Source: Mesodorylaimus sp. YZB2_4 (Eukaryota; Nematoda; Enoplea; Dorylaimida; Dorylaimidae). From it: a DNA stretch of 64,000 nt. The stretch covers positions 62,001 to 126,000 of the forward strand of contig JASANH010000793.1 of the NCBI GenBank assembly GCA_030248295.1, in the 5' to 3' direction. The notes under the pieces were generated by a model that worked only from the letters and a program-made list of their open reading frames with translations, was not told the DNA's origin and searched no databases. Positions 1 through 10,539 of the stretch are shown here, piece by piece; within the stretch, counting starts at the first letter, position 1; each line of letters starts with the position of its first letter. Position numbers and translations under genes: made by a program.

Positions 1-640
1 ACTTCCGATCCTGCTCCTGCCTTCGTAATTCGCGTGTACCTGTTCTTGTATAGTTGTACATTTTATACAGAGAACTGGTTTAGCGAGTGGGGCTAATAAT
101 GATTTGATGTGAAGTCCATGTGGATAGTGTGGCTGGTATGCATGTAAAGGTCGTAAATGACAAAAGTAGATCTGTGAAAGAGATAATAATGAGAGATGTG
201 TTCGTGTTTGGGCTACGGTTCGTTGTGTACAAAATATGCGCACTCAAACTTCAAGTATGCATACATTGAAATTCTGGATCCATGGGGGCGCGGTAGCTTC
301 CCCCATGTAGTACATGTGCCTCACCAACAACGATATCTCGACAGCATGGATTCATGAGGCGATGAAATTTCGTTTCTTAGTGTAACTTTACACTAGATTA
401 AGTTCTTTTCAAGAAATTTCCAAAATCTCTATCCGTTCGGGCTCCACTCATACTAGGGGTGCGAGGGCGAAAAACTCGACCAGGTTTCTTGTTCTCGCTA
501 TAACTCGCGAACCATGCAGCCAAAACCGATGAAATTTGGTGTGGACGTAGGGGACTAGTTGGGGGAGGCGCATACCGAAAATCTTTTCGAAATCTACACT
601 GGTTTTTCTTTTATGGGCAGAAACGTGCGCGCGTCATACA
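1..640. other. Intergenic, no gene seen
   Basis: No coding exon recognised. The only local structure is a short hairpin at 281-307, with 8-base arms CATGGGGG and CCCCCATG and an 11-base loop. Confidence 0.5.
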
Positions 641-664
641 TGTATGTATGTATGTATGTATGTA
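639..664 (+). repeat. TGTA tetranucleotide microsatellite
   Basis: About six uninterrupted TGTA units. The run abuts the end of the interspersed repeat at 665-1162. Read on the minus strand it follows the element's terminal CCATCCATAAA, as a microsatellite tail follows some retroposons. Confidence 0.85.
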
Positions 665-1162
665 TTTATGGATGGCCCCAAAACAGACAAAATATCCAGC
701 ACACAGACCAAGAATCATTACGCACGTGACAATAACGATGGCTGAGCGAAACCAAAAACTGCTTCAAATGCAACAATGTAAGAGTAGAGAGTTTGAAAGA
801 AGAGAAGGGGGAAGAACAGGTATCTGATTTTGACCCTGATGAGGAGAGAAATCGAAAGAGTAACCAGAACTCAAGATCAAAAAACGGCAGGGAGACTAAG
901 TACACGTAATCGTGAGACCACGCATAGGCCGCCAAGTTTGTCGAATCACCTGGGCTCCGGCTCACGTCGTCAGTAGCAGCCTCTGGTCACTACATCGATC
1001 AGTCCTGAAGTGAGCGTTGATTTTAGTCGACGGTGTGATTTCCATGTGATTTCCAAGTTCGAAAAATGCGCACAGGAATGCTAATGGATAGCGATGAGGG
1101 ATGGATTTGATGCTCAGGTACATGTGAATGTATGAGCATATTTTTTGAAAAAAGCTTTAAAA
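665..1162 (-). repeat. Interspersed repeat, copy 1 (inverted partner at 9.5-9.9 kb)
   Basis: Positions 670-840 and 1030-1160 are the reverse complement of 9750-9925 and 9524-9650. Order is kept, and the block between them differs in length (about 190 versus 100 bases). On the minus strand this copy ends in CCATCCATAAA followed by a TACA microsatellite, which suggests a retroposon 3' end. No protein match is recognised inside it. It lies immediately downstream of a truncated leishmanolysin-like exon. Confidence 0.75.
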
Positions 1163-1163
1163 A

Positions 1164-1206
1164 GCTACCGTTTGCATGGCTGTCAGACAGCCATGCAAAC
1201 GGTAGC
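1164..1206. repeat. Perfect 43-base palindrome
   Basis: Two 21-base arms (1164-1184 and 1186-1206) are exact reverse complements separated by one base. The left arm starts GCTACCGTTTGC and ends GGCTGTC. The palindrome lies between the broken end of a leishmanolysin-like exon (about 1241) and the start of the interspersed repeat (about 1162). It could extrude as a cruciform, or it could mark a rearrangement junction or transposon end. Confidence 0.95.
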
Positions 1207-1240
1207 AAAGTACTGTAGTGTGTGAAATCACATGTGATGG

Positions 1241-1483
1241 AATGACGTAATGGACGCGGAATGGAGTCCACGAATGGCGAGACTGTTGAGCAGTTGCGGC
1301 TGACTGGGAGGGAGAATCAATCCGATGTATTGTCCGATTATCAAAAATAACGCCTCCGCATACAATTCGATTTTCTGATGGATCGTAAGGAGGTGCTGTT
1401 GGTAGATCCTCGATCGAGGGCGGGATTTGTGATTTCGTGAATGCTATATCATGTATGAATATTATTGCAAATACAATCCGCAT
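1241..1483 (-). pseudogene. Truncated first exon of an M8 leishmanolysin-like gene
   Basis: On the minus strand an ATG at 1483 opens an 81-residue frame matching the N-terminus of the intact gene at 11,721. It has a hydrophobic signal segment (MRIVFAIIFI), then PPSIEDLPTAPPYDP, a CGG motif, RIDSPSQSA and SWTPFRVHYV. Homology stops abruptly after VHYVI. The frame then runs into the palindrome and a repeat, and no HExxH-bearing sequence follows. This is a relict or broken duplicate of the locus. The reading frame itself has no stop, so recent truncation is possible. Confidence 0.8.
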
Positions 1484-1699
1484 CGTTTCCCGAATTCGAA
1501 GTGGCGGGTAGTACATGGCAGAAGAAGCTTGTATGTCAGAAGGGCCCAACAGTGCTTCTGCGATGGAACTAGCGACCTGCCTCATCCACAGCAAGAGACT
1601 ACCAAATATATAAAATATGGTATCAAATATTATGTCTTTACCTTTCGCCTTCGGAATAGGGCGTCCTCCCTGTTTCATAGATTAGGATATACAGAATAA

Positions 1700-2200
1700 T
1701 CTTTCTGAACCAGAAGCAAAACTTTTCGAAAGCATGCTTGAAAACCTTTTAAGGTGTGGGATTTATAAAGCGGCACGTTCTATAACTAAACACAAGCGTA
1801 GTGTGGAGGCTGGACCGTCTTATGGTGAACAAATAGGCTAGTGTCAGACTAGGTATGTTATACATTATAGGAACCTTTAGTATGAATGTTAGCGATCCTT
1901 ATCACAAAGGTATGGCATTCTGACACTTCGCCCCTGGCGATACGGCGAAAAAATTGGGGCGGAGAGTTCCTAATTTATGATCATTCTCCAAGGATGGCCG
2001 TATCGGATGCTGTTTGCAATGACCGCTGAATGAGTGAGATGAGATCAATATTCTGCGTTGATGCTTCCTTTTTTCCTGCTCATAAATTCAAGTTACAAGT
2101 CAATTTTACGTCATATTTTTTTGAGACCAGAGGAAGCATGGATGACTCACACACAAGGGAATATCGCCTACCCTTACAAATAGTGCAAACCAAAAATTGT
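1700..2200. other. Intergenic, no gene seen
   Basis: AT-rich sequence with only short chance frames. No domain, RNA gene or repeat structure was recognised. Confidence 0.4.
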
Positions 2201-2214
2201 TACTTTGTTGGCTG

Positions 2215-2400
2215 TTCCTAGGTGCAAAAAAAGCTGTCAAATATCAGCGGCGTCTGGACAACTGGTCAGCAGTGGCGGTGTCCTAGAGTCCTGAACATTT
2301 TATTCTTGTATGGTGAGGACGCCAAGCGTTGAGAAAAACATCAGGATTCTTTCCAAACTAACTTGTAACTTTCCGGGTTTGGGGCTTCGGCACGAAGTCA
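2215..2400 (+). repeat. Partial MITE copy (family also at 34.0 and 58.9 kb)
   Basis: Contains the shared core CTGGTCAGCAGTGGC, then GCGTTGAGAAAAA and the following stretch, aligned with 34,040-34,170 and 58,910-59,010. Only the 5' part of the element is recognisable. Confidence 0.55.
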
Positions 2401-3420
2401 ACATCTAATCAACGCGTAGAAACTTATGAAGGCAGGTGATAATCTACTTTTGATCGTCATTGTCACAGCGTACCTGAGCCGATAAAATCTTTGAAATTTT
2501 AATTTTAGTCGTCAAACCTGTGAATTGTGCGTGGTGTTTGACAGTTGACAGCTAGTTGCCTAAAAAATTAAAATCACACTTTTTTATCAAATAGCATCAA
2601 TTAGGCAATCCTAGGCAAAACGACAAGTTTAACTTCTTGGTATTTCTCTTTTTTTTAAAAGATTTTGAATTTTCTTGCAAAAATGCCATTTTGCGGTGAA
2701 AGTTTAAACTAGACGCCAAAAAAACAACATATCGTGATTGCCACATTCAATATGAATTCTCCGCGGAAAACTTGTCCAGGAATCGAAAATATTTTTTTAA
2801 ATGGTAGAGTCGACTGAAAGTTTCTGATTCTCCGAGTGGCAGGAGCTCGCGACAAACGGTTTGTCGAAAAATTTCCGTTTGTCGCAAGCTGCAAAAGTTT
2901 TGTCGCAGCTGCGTGGAATGGTTCTCCAGGTCTAGAGTTCGCTGCCACAAAACGGTCTCTTTTGCGGTGCTCGCAGCTCAATTTGAAATGGCCAAGGCTT
3001 GAGCGCCGTCGCGTTACTACAGATTTTTGTCGCCGTCGCGTTACTACAGTATAGACGAGGCTTAACTCATTGACGAGAAGCCTAGATCTTCGTTATCAGA
3101 TTGTTAAGAAGATCCAGGATGAGCAAAGTGGCAAACCTTGATAGGGCGCTGCTTAAGCTATGTAACCATGATGATAAATACTGTGTGTTTATCATGAGGA
3201 GCAACCTTTCGAAAAAAAGTGATGCGTCAGTGATTGCAGAAAAAAATTACAAATACAGTATTTCACATGATCCGGTCTGAAATTTTTCCGATCTGATCCG
3301 ATCCGACACCCCTCTTTCGATCAAGTAAAGCAAACTTACCGAAGAAGAAGGCCTCGGAATCATGCAGGTTCTCTTGCACCCACGCAGGCTCGATGCACTC
3401 ATGAGTTGTGATAGTGTTGC
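2400..3420. other. Intergenic, no gene seen
   Basis: No supported gene. A 19-base unit CGCCGTCGCGTTACTACAG occurs twice at 3004-3022 and 3031-3049. Confidence 0.4.
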
Positions 3421-4330
3421 AACAGTGCGTTTTTGTGCAGACTCGATTTTCACGGACTTATCAGCGAAAAGTTGTTGGTTGATATTGGTCCGAACTTGCT
3501 GACATTTCAGTCTCATCCAATCATCGATCAGCGCATTTGCAAATGAATGAGTAATCGAGCGCATGAACGAAAACGTTCTAATTCTCTCACCCATCTCGAG
3601 ATATAAGGCGCCAACGTTAAAGATGCCCTCCAGGTTGACGAATATCAGTCAGACCTCCTGTTCCTGAGGTTGACGAGCTGGGAGAGGGGGTTTATCAGCA
3701 TAAAATATGCCCTATTTATCCTCACTTAAATGGCTCCTCACCATTTCTGAAAACTCCCCACCCATCTACGAGAAGTTTTTATAAAATTTCATTTTTCCTC
3801 AATTCTGCAAAGTAGATCACGAGAGCAGACATTTACTTTCGAATAGACCATAAAAAGTGGCGTTGACTGGTTTTTCTCATATGGAATTTGACCTCTAAAC
3901 GTAAATATGAACGAAAAGAAAGTAGCAGTCGCCAAGTGCCCAAAGTGCATGAATTGCCGCCCGCTCGTCGCTTCTGACAATTGAGCGGCTTGAGCTGCTA
4001 AATATATAAAACGCAGGCAACCTTATAACTTTTCTTATTTTTCACGAAAAACAGAAACTAATACAAAAATAAATCGATACATCGTGAAAAGTGAAAAATT
4101 TTTTCCCGATTGCGAGCGTAAGCAGCCGGATCCGCTCTATAAACCTGGCTCACAACTGAAAAGCAGTCTTTGGGGCGCTTGTGGTAGATGGCTGTACCTG
4201 ATAATCTTTTTCTGCAAAAAGCATGTTCGCGCAAAATTACTTAGTTGCAACAAGCGGGAAATTCGATTTGGGAATAAACGAATCTTCTCAGATTGAATGC
4301 ATATTTCACAAAATTGTCGGACGACAGATG
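3420..4330 (+). repeat. Unclassified dispersed repeat, copy A
   Basis: Segments at 3424-3600, 3800-3860 and 4020-4130 align in order with 7010-7260 and 7690-7860. The first segment also aligns with the reverse complement of 8270-8490. Shared landmarks are GTGCAGACTCGATTT, a TTTCGAATAGACCATAAA stretch and GTGAAAAGTGAAAA followed by AGCAGCCG. Chance frames across it are broken and no known transposase or reverse transcriptase was recognised. Confidence 0.5.
4138..4275 (+). repeat. Left arm of an inverted repeat
   Basis: About 135 bases, from AAACCTGGCTCACAACTGAA to CAAGCGGGAAATTCGA, are the near-exact reverse complement of 4905-5032. The spacer is about 630 bases and contains a SINE-like sequence. 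Confidence 0.75.
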
Positions 4331-4369
4331 CTCTTAGCTTGCGGCTGGCATGTTATTTGATGATTTCTC

Positions 4370-4590
4370 CAGCCGGCCGGCCTCGTGGCCTGGTGTGTTA
4401 GGCGTCTGCCTCTCATGCCAGGTGCGCAGTTACGGGCGAGTGTTGGACTCGCGGGCCGATAAATCATCTCGTGTAAAATGTGTCCCTTCACCCTCGAGTG
4501 CGCATAGGCGTTTTGTGATGTGGTAAAACATGAACATGAATGAATACAAACATTGAGTCTACAGTACTTCAATGTTGGATCACAATCACA
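4370..4590 (+). repeat. tRNA-derived SINE copy
   Basis: A tRNA-like head is visible: an A-box-like GTGGCCTGGTGTGTTAGG, an anticodon-arm remnant TGCCTCTCATGCC and a B-box-like GAGTGTTGGACTC. An unrelated tail follows. It sits between the arms of the inverted repeat. Related heads occur at 28.6 and 62.7 kb on the minus strand. Confidence 0.55.
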
Positions 4591-4904
4591 ATCCAATGCA
4601 AAAACGGCAAAGGCTATCGGAGGTTCTGATTCTGTTACCCTAAAATCTTGAGATTGGATTAGACGTGGAATCGAGGTGGTGTTCCAGATTAGGCCATTCG
4701 GCCGACCGATGAATCCAAAGACCTAGCATGCATCTACCTGGCTTCGTTGATCGAGAGGAAATGTAGTTTGGGCGCAACCACTTTACCCGATGAGGACGCA
4801 TCGTTCCCATAGTTTGAATAGAACGACGATCCGACTCTAGACAGCGCCTCTTTCAAGGGTTTCGTCAAAACACATAAAGGTACTGTATAACCGTTATTAT
4901 TCTC

Positions 4905-5032
4905 AATTCGAATTTCCCGCTTGACGCAGCTAATTTAGCGCGCTCATGCCTACCGTCAAAAAGATGATCAGGTACAACTCTCTACCACAAGCACCCCAAA
5001 GACTGCTTTTTAGTTGTGAGCCAGGTTTATTG
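4905..5032 (-). repeat. Right arm of the inverted repeat
   Basis: Reverse complement of 4138-4275 with scattered mismatches. Immediately after it, 5040-5090 carries a short dispersed motif (GCGGGAAATTCAAAAG then ACTTCTGGCACTTGG) also seen at 7885-7922 and, inverted, at 18,700-18,745. Confidence 0.7.
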
Positions 5033-6299
5033 TCGCGGCTAGCGGGCGGGAAATTCAAAAGTTGTGTACTTCTGGCACTTGGTGCGCTACTTTCTGTGTC
5101 TTAATAAAACATCGATAGAGCTCCCGACCAACTGACTATGAGATTGTTTATTGCATAACTTTAAATATTGGTTTCCATCAACATCGTTAAATGTTTGGTC
5201 TACCATCAGAAACAGCGTATAATCCACTCTACCAAGTAGCTCTGACTAGACATTATACAAATACAGAACTGTTCTCAAATCGGACACGTGGCAGTACAGA
5301 GCTGAAGCCTCTCTTGTGCAGGCAGGGGAGACAGAATAAAATTATTGCTTCTATTTACCCGTTAAAAATGTTCGTATTCCATTGTATAGCAGTATTTTCT
5401 ATTCAACTTATTCTAACCAATCAGGCGAATCCGATTCCGCTAGATGAGGGGAGTCCGGGGTGGCCGCGGGCAAACAAGGCAGAAGCAGGCAAAACCGATT
5501 GCGGCGGTGCCTTTGACACAGACAGCACTACCATGGAGACAATAAATTGGCACCAGAGCGTGCAGAGACCGTCCATGTCGCAAGATCCCAGTCTGCACCC
5601 CGCAAACTGGGTGCCTGTACGGTTCGCCTATGTCATGGCACCGTCTTCAACATATTCGAATGATATGGCGTTAAAAGAAGCATTTATAAAAGCAAATGAG
5701 AAATTTGAAAAAATTTTAAAAACACATGAATTGCACGATCTCCGCTTCCCTCGAACATGGATGGGACAAGGATGCACGTTTCCCGTGAAGTGCGGTGAAT
5801 GGCCAGTCCCGCGTAAGTATCACCACCTCTGCTTGTACAACCTGACCTTCGAGGGCTATGTGCCCGAAGCAGGTATCCCTATAATGCCAGCAGCGAAAGT
5901 GCAGCATGAGATCGACAACAACGCGACGGCAGTCATATTCGTTCGAGTTGTTGATCACGATGCAAATGAAGAGAGTCGGTGCACTGAGAGTAATATTGCT
6001 TACGCGACGTTGTGCCAGTGGCATTACGAAACTGAGACCAACCTTTGGCCGCATCACTTTTTGTGCTAAGCCCGACGAACTTCAAGAAAGCTTTTTGGCT
6101 ACTGTTATGCATGAAACTATTCACATTCTGTCCAAATTGAGCCCGATGGGATACAAGACATCCACCTTCAGTCGCTCGACCAGCCACACTTGGTACTCCA
6201 ACGAAGTGACGAAAGCTCGAGGTAGGCGTGCCGCGTCTCTGTTGAAGGGGCAGCTACAAATTCTCCCCACTGTACAGTATACCATTTGCGACTAAGTAT

Positions 6300-7005
6300 A
6301 TAAATCAATCCCGGGCTGGTATCGCACTAACGATAAGTAGATAGTATAGTGTTGTTATTCCGCCGATAAAGACAGAGTACTGAAATCGATGTCTGGCTAT
6401 ATTTGATATTAAAGTTCAGCACGCGCGTGTTATAGAGGTAGCAAAAATTTTTTACCTGTCTCAATCACAAAATTCGCATTTTGATTTTGAATGAAAATTT
6501 CGCAAAAAATTTTTTTCATTCTTTGTGTAGTTGCTGGAGGTCTTAAATTTTGTCTGCCCTTATAAAACGTGGTTGCTGAATGCTTCTGATTTTGTATTTA
6601 CTGAATTTTACCAAGCCTTTCTTTACTTGGACAGCAGAGCTTCGAAGAGACCAGCTTTCATCCCTGCCTCTACTGTACTTACGATTAGACATAAGTACTT
6701 AGCACTGGCTAGACACCAGCCTGTTCGGTCTATGGCGGGGACACTGAACCCTGCCAGTATTCAGAAAATTAGAGTCAGTAAGTGTAAGAAGAGTCAGTGA
6801 GATGTAACGCGTGACTATACGTTTCTTAAAGACACTTGCGTCTCTCAACGCAAATGTCTTTAAGAAAGGGTCTCTGTAAGGTTCGACCCACGTGAAACAT
6901 TGACGACTAAGCTTCAATTTATGATTCCCCCTCCCCATTTACTTTTATGTGGGATTTCGATTTACCCATGAGTGTTGTTGATAGTGATCTACTTTGTTTC
7001 TTCCT
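6300..7005. other. Pseudogene intron sequence, nothing recognised
   Basis: Noncoding sequence. Positions 6820-6870 contain an imperfect inverted repeat built on TTTCTTAAAGACA and TGTCTTTAAGAAA. Confidence 0.4.
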
Positions 7006-7009
7006 CATG

Positions 7010-7925
7010 CTCGATATTAACGGAATTTTCACAAAGAAATCGTTTTTTTTCGAGAGTGGTTAGGCGATGTTGCCATAACTCACGAATCGTTCAGTCTTAC
7101 TCAATCAGCGACACATCCGCGTGTTTAGAAATGAATAAGGAGTCGAACCCTTGTCACGAAAAGTTTCTAGTTATCTCTCGCCTGTAGAAAGTCTTCAAAA
7201 ACCTCTATTTTTGAAAATCTTGTGAAAGATCACAAAACCAGACATCCATTTTTGAATAGAGCATAAACAATGGCGCAAAACCGCGGTGGCTCAGTTTGAT
7301 TAAGGCGTTGGTTTCGCATTTGCCTGGCCCAGCAACCTGACTGGGAGGCCGCAGTACTATTCCAGCTGAGGACGGCAGTTTAGTACAGTGAGTCAGTCGC
7401 TGGTCTTGCACACCTGGCTCTGGGCGACTCACTGAGTAGCAGCAGTAGCGGACGGCTATAACGAGTCTTGAACACCAGTCGAGGAGGGCCTTCCCTTCTC
7501 GCCCAGTATCATACTGGGCCCAGGCGCACAGAGGGAAGCTGCCATGAGAGCTGGTCACCTCATAGCCCCACTTATCATAACATGACTGCTTGTCGGCTAT
7601 TGGCAAAAACGGGTTGGAAGTCCCGTCAGGGAACTGGAACAGCACAGGACCCAAACCACAAGATTTTTCAAAAATAAAAAAAACAGAATTGAATCTGTCG
7701 CTCGCTTTTGCTGGTCAATCCAAAACTTTTCTTATGTTTCAAGATGAACAGATACTCTGCTAAAAAATTAGATTGACACGCCGTGTAAAGTGAAAAGCTT
7801 AAATGTGTTCTCGTGATTACAATACTAGCAGCCGAAAACGCTCTTACGTGTGTCATAAGCGGATCAGGTGGGGGGGGGGGGGGGGGGCGGAAAATTCAAA
7901 AGGCGCGTACTTCTAGCACTTGGTG
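7010..7925 (+). repeat. Unclassified dispersed repeat, copy B, interrupted by a SINE
   Basis: Positions 7010-7260 and 7690-7920 align with copy A (3420-4130). The interval 7284-7660 is a SINE inserted into it. A poly-G tract lies at 7869-7887. Confidence 0.5.
7284..7660 (+). repeat. tRNA-derived SINE copy (GTGGCTCAG family)
   Basis: Starts with the tRNA-like GGTGGCTCAGTTTGATTAAG, then a B-box-like CAGTACTATTCCAGC. The body is shared with 10.2, 14.6 and 51.9 kb: GAGGACGGCAGTTTAGTA, CACCTGGCTCTGGGCGAC, GAACACCAGTCGAG and CTTCTCGCCCAGTATCAT. Several chance frames on both strands come from this repeat. Confidence 0.75.
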
Positions 7926-8269
7926 ACCAATACTTTTTCTTCATTTTTACTATTTGGAGTCGAAATTAAACCGGGAAACAACCAATCGATGGCATTTTCA
8001 TGTTATACCAATATGCCTGGCTGCGTGTTACTTCGCAAGATTTTCAAAAATGGAGTTAGAACTTTTTATACGTAGTTAGCTCTCTCTTTCTGCATATAAC
8101 ACGTGAAGCAAAAGTAGACAATGGGGGGGGGGAGGCATTTTGAAGCCACCCCGCAAATGTGTGTGGCCAGATGGATTGGGTATTTTTCAGACTAGTCAAA
8201 CCCCGGCTCCCAATCAGCATAAACGAAGAGGAGGTCTCAAAGTCATTCACTCAGATGGCACATCCAACT

Positions 8270-8490
8270 TTGGCTCCTATTTTTTCCAAGGTAGGTGAAA
8301 GATAGAAACTTTTCACGGCAGGCGTTCGATTCCTTATTTAATTGCGAACACGCTGATTCGTCGTTGATCGAGAAATACCAGAACATTTGTGAGTGATGGC
8401 CGATACCGTCCAACCACTTTACGAAAAACGGTTTTTTCGGTGATAATCTGGCGGAAATCGAGCTGCACAAAAAGCACTGTTGCGGCATTA
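8270..8490 (-). repeat. Unclassified dispersed repeat, inverted copy C
   Basis: The reverse complement aligns with 7010-7190 (for example AATAAGGAATCGAACGCCTG versus the same stretch near 7134) and with 3424-3590. Confidence 0.5.
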
Positions 8491-9120
8491 TTATCAACTC
8501 ATTGATGCATCGAAGTCACACATAAAAGAGGGGGGTCTAAACTTGATGCTTGGTCGCCCCTTTGCAGAAAGCATGTCTTAAAAAAATTTAATTGAGACCA
8601 TTTTTTTAAGCTGGAAATATCACTTAGAGAAAGGTCTATCTGAAAATTGAAGGATGAAACGTATGGTCGGGTGCGGACTTCGGTCGTCATAACGCCGCGA
8701 GTAAAACAAGCAACTGCACGTTATTTCCGCTTGCAACCTTGATGCTGACGGGCAAATGCTGAAAGGCGCTGAAGTTGGGAGAAAGAAACACCCGAAAGTT
8801 CCGATCAAAGACAACGAAGGCCATTGGTCTCTCAGACTGTTCCCTGATGAACTGATGGCTCCTATAAACACACGCAAATCGAAATTATCAGCTTTCACGC
8901 TCGGCGCTCCAAAAGACTCTACAGTTCAGTTCAGTACAGTCACAGAGCAAGACTCTGCTGTAGTTAGTACGAAGTGGACATGTTGATGGCTGAACACATG
9001 GAATTCGATGTGGTCGATGATGGTTTGGATACAGAAGGTCCTGAATTTATATACGCAAAGAGGAAGCTCACCGGCTTGGCATTAAACATGGTTCGCCATC
9101 CACATGTTTGACTTTTCACA

Positions 9121-9515
9121 ATATGGCGTATAGGTGGACGGTGTGATTGATTTACGTATATCCGGCTTGTGTGAGCTTCGAATGCGAGGGGGAATTCATG
9201 CAATTTTTGGTACCAGGAGTTTTCAAGGAGTTTGGTACCAGGAGCTTAAAAAAGTGATCACGAACAACTGGGTTTGATACTTTTGCTACTTCATTATCAT
9301 CCATATTTTTAAGATTTTAATCAAAGTTGATGAGAATTGGATCGTGCGTGAAACAGGAAAAAGCGCCATGAAAAGTCGAAATTAAGGTTTGGAAATTTGA
9401 TTTTCTGGATCTGCATACTCCAAAGCATTCTGAATCTTGCTATCCACGGAAAGTCCTCAAGTGTGTGAGCTGGCGACTACACTGACTTCGAAAATTCCAA
9501 ACATTTGTCGAAAAC
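9121..9515. other. Intergenic, no gene seen
   Basis: No coding feature. TTGGTACCAGGAG occurs twice, near 9208 and 9231. Confidence 0.4.
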
Positions 9516-9519
9516 GTAG

Positions 9520-9926
9520 CTTTTTTCAAAAAATATGCTCATACATTCACATGTACCTGAGCATCAAATCCATCCCTCATCGCTATCCATTAGCATTCCT
9601 GTGCGCATTTCGAACTGGAAACACAGGAAACACACCGCGACAAAACAACCCCCCCGGCCGAGGCCCCGACGGGCCGCAGCCCAGGGACAACGCGGCCCCG
9701 GCCCCTCTTCTCCCCCCCTTTTTTTCTTTCTTTCTCTCTCTTCTCTCCATCAGGGTCAAAATCAGATACCTGTTCTTCCCCCTTCTCTTCTGTCAAACTC
9801 TCTACTCTTACATTGTTGCATTTGAAGCAGTTTTTGGTTTCGCTCAGCCATCGTTATTGTCACGTGCGTAATGATTCTTGGTCTGTGTGCTGGATATTTT
9901 GTCTGTTTTGGGGCCATCCATAAAGG
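9520..9926 (+). repeat. Interspersed repeat, copy 2 (inverted partner of 665-1162)
   Basis: Positions 9524-9650 and 9750-9926 match the reverse complement of copy 1 and end at the same CCATCCATAAA boundary. A GC- and pyrimidine-rich insert (about 9650-9745) is specific to this copy. A 13-base poly-G and a GTCGACCGCAGC motif repeated in both directions follow at 9927-10,025. Confidence 0.75.
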
Positions 9927-10204
9927 TCGACCGCAGCCTGGGGGGGGGGGGGGAGAGTTGGCAAAAAGTGGTCAGCTGCGGTCGGTGGAGGGGGAGGGTT
10001 AGCGGCCGATGGTCGACCGCAGCAAATTTTTAGACTTTTAATGACAAAAAAACACCTTTTATCTTCACCAGTAGTGCGCGTTCAAACCTTCAAAACTTTT
10101 TGTCTTCTCTTCTCCTCGGTTGTTCATTCTCGATAATGCAATTTCGGCTTCATAGGACTCTTATTCCCAACTGGAATGGCATCTGATCCGAAAGGAAAAA
10201 GTTG

Positions 10205-10535
10205 GGAGACGATGGCTCAGCTGATTAAGGCGTTGATCCGCCTTTGTGGCCGGCAACCCTGAATGTGAGGCCGAGGTTCTATTCCGACCGAGGACGGCAG
10301 TTTAGTAGCGTCGTTGGCTTTGGACACCTGGCTTCGGGCGACACCAGATTACTGTCAAACGGCTGACGCCCACCCAAGGAGCAGAGAATTGGGAAACTGT
10401 CCTCAAACACCAGTCGAGATGGTCCCTAAGCTAACGATAAGCCCGAGCCCCTTCTCACCCTGTATGCCCTCGTGTTGAGGTGCTCCCAGTGAAGACACAG
10501 GAACCTGCCATGAGAGCTAGTCACCTCTAGGGATA
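10205..10535 (+). repeat. tRNA-derived SINE copy (GTGGCTCAG family)
   Basis: The head is GATGGCTCAGCTGATTAAGG with B-box-like GAGGTTCTATTCC. The body GAGGACGGCAGTTTAGTA, CACCTGGCTTCGGGCGAC and CAAACACCAGTCGAG is shared with the copies at 7.3, 14.6 and 51.9 kb. Confidence 0.75.
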
Positions 10536-10539
10536 GGTC

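Larger units (their letters stand above)
5368..9115 (+). pseudogene. Degenerate M8 leishmanolysin-like gene (two exons recognisable)
   Basis: Exon 1 (5368-6221) starts with a signal peptide (MFVFHCIAVFSIQLIL). It carries the leishmanolysin core: WVPVRFAYVM, AVIFVRVV and AYATLCQWHYE, then GRITFCAKPDE and the zinc motif HETIH. The frame breaks near 6040. Compared with the intact gene at 11.7 kb two bases are missing, so HETIH lies in another frame. A splice-like GGTAGG follows at 6221. Exon 2 (about 8650-9115) retains RVKQATARYFR, GHWSLRLFPDELMAP (third zinc ligand His plus Met turn) and YEVDM. It is broken by a shift near 8740 and by a roughly 36-base insertion at 8920 flanked by copies of AAGACTCT. 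No cysteine-rich or kringle exons were found downstream. The intron is filled with repeats. This is very probably a non-functional duplicate. Confidence 0.8.

Noticed and set aside
3247-3594. 115-codon minus-strand frame as a gene
   Set aside because: It overlaps a dispersed repeat whose other copies (7.0 and 8.3 kb) have broken frames.
6030-6060. Programmed ribosomal frameshift joining the two halves of the M8 copy at 5.4 kb
   Set aside because: No slippery heptamer is present, the shift fits a simple 2-base loss, and exon 2 is broken too, so decay is the simpler reading.
7205-7677. Open frames on both strands across 7.2-7.7 kb
   Set aside because: The sequence is a SINE found in several copies. 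The frames are not conserved between copies.
9436-9871. 144-codon plus-strand frame
   Set aside because: It lies across an interspersed repeat and a pyrimidine-rich insert, so it is an artefact of composition.
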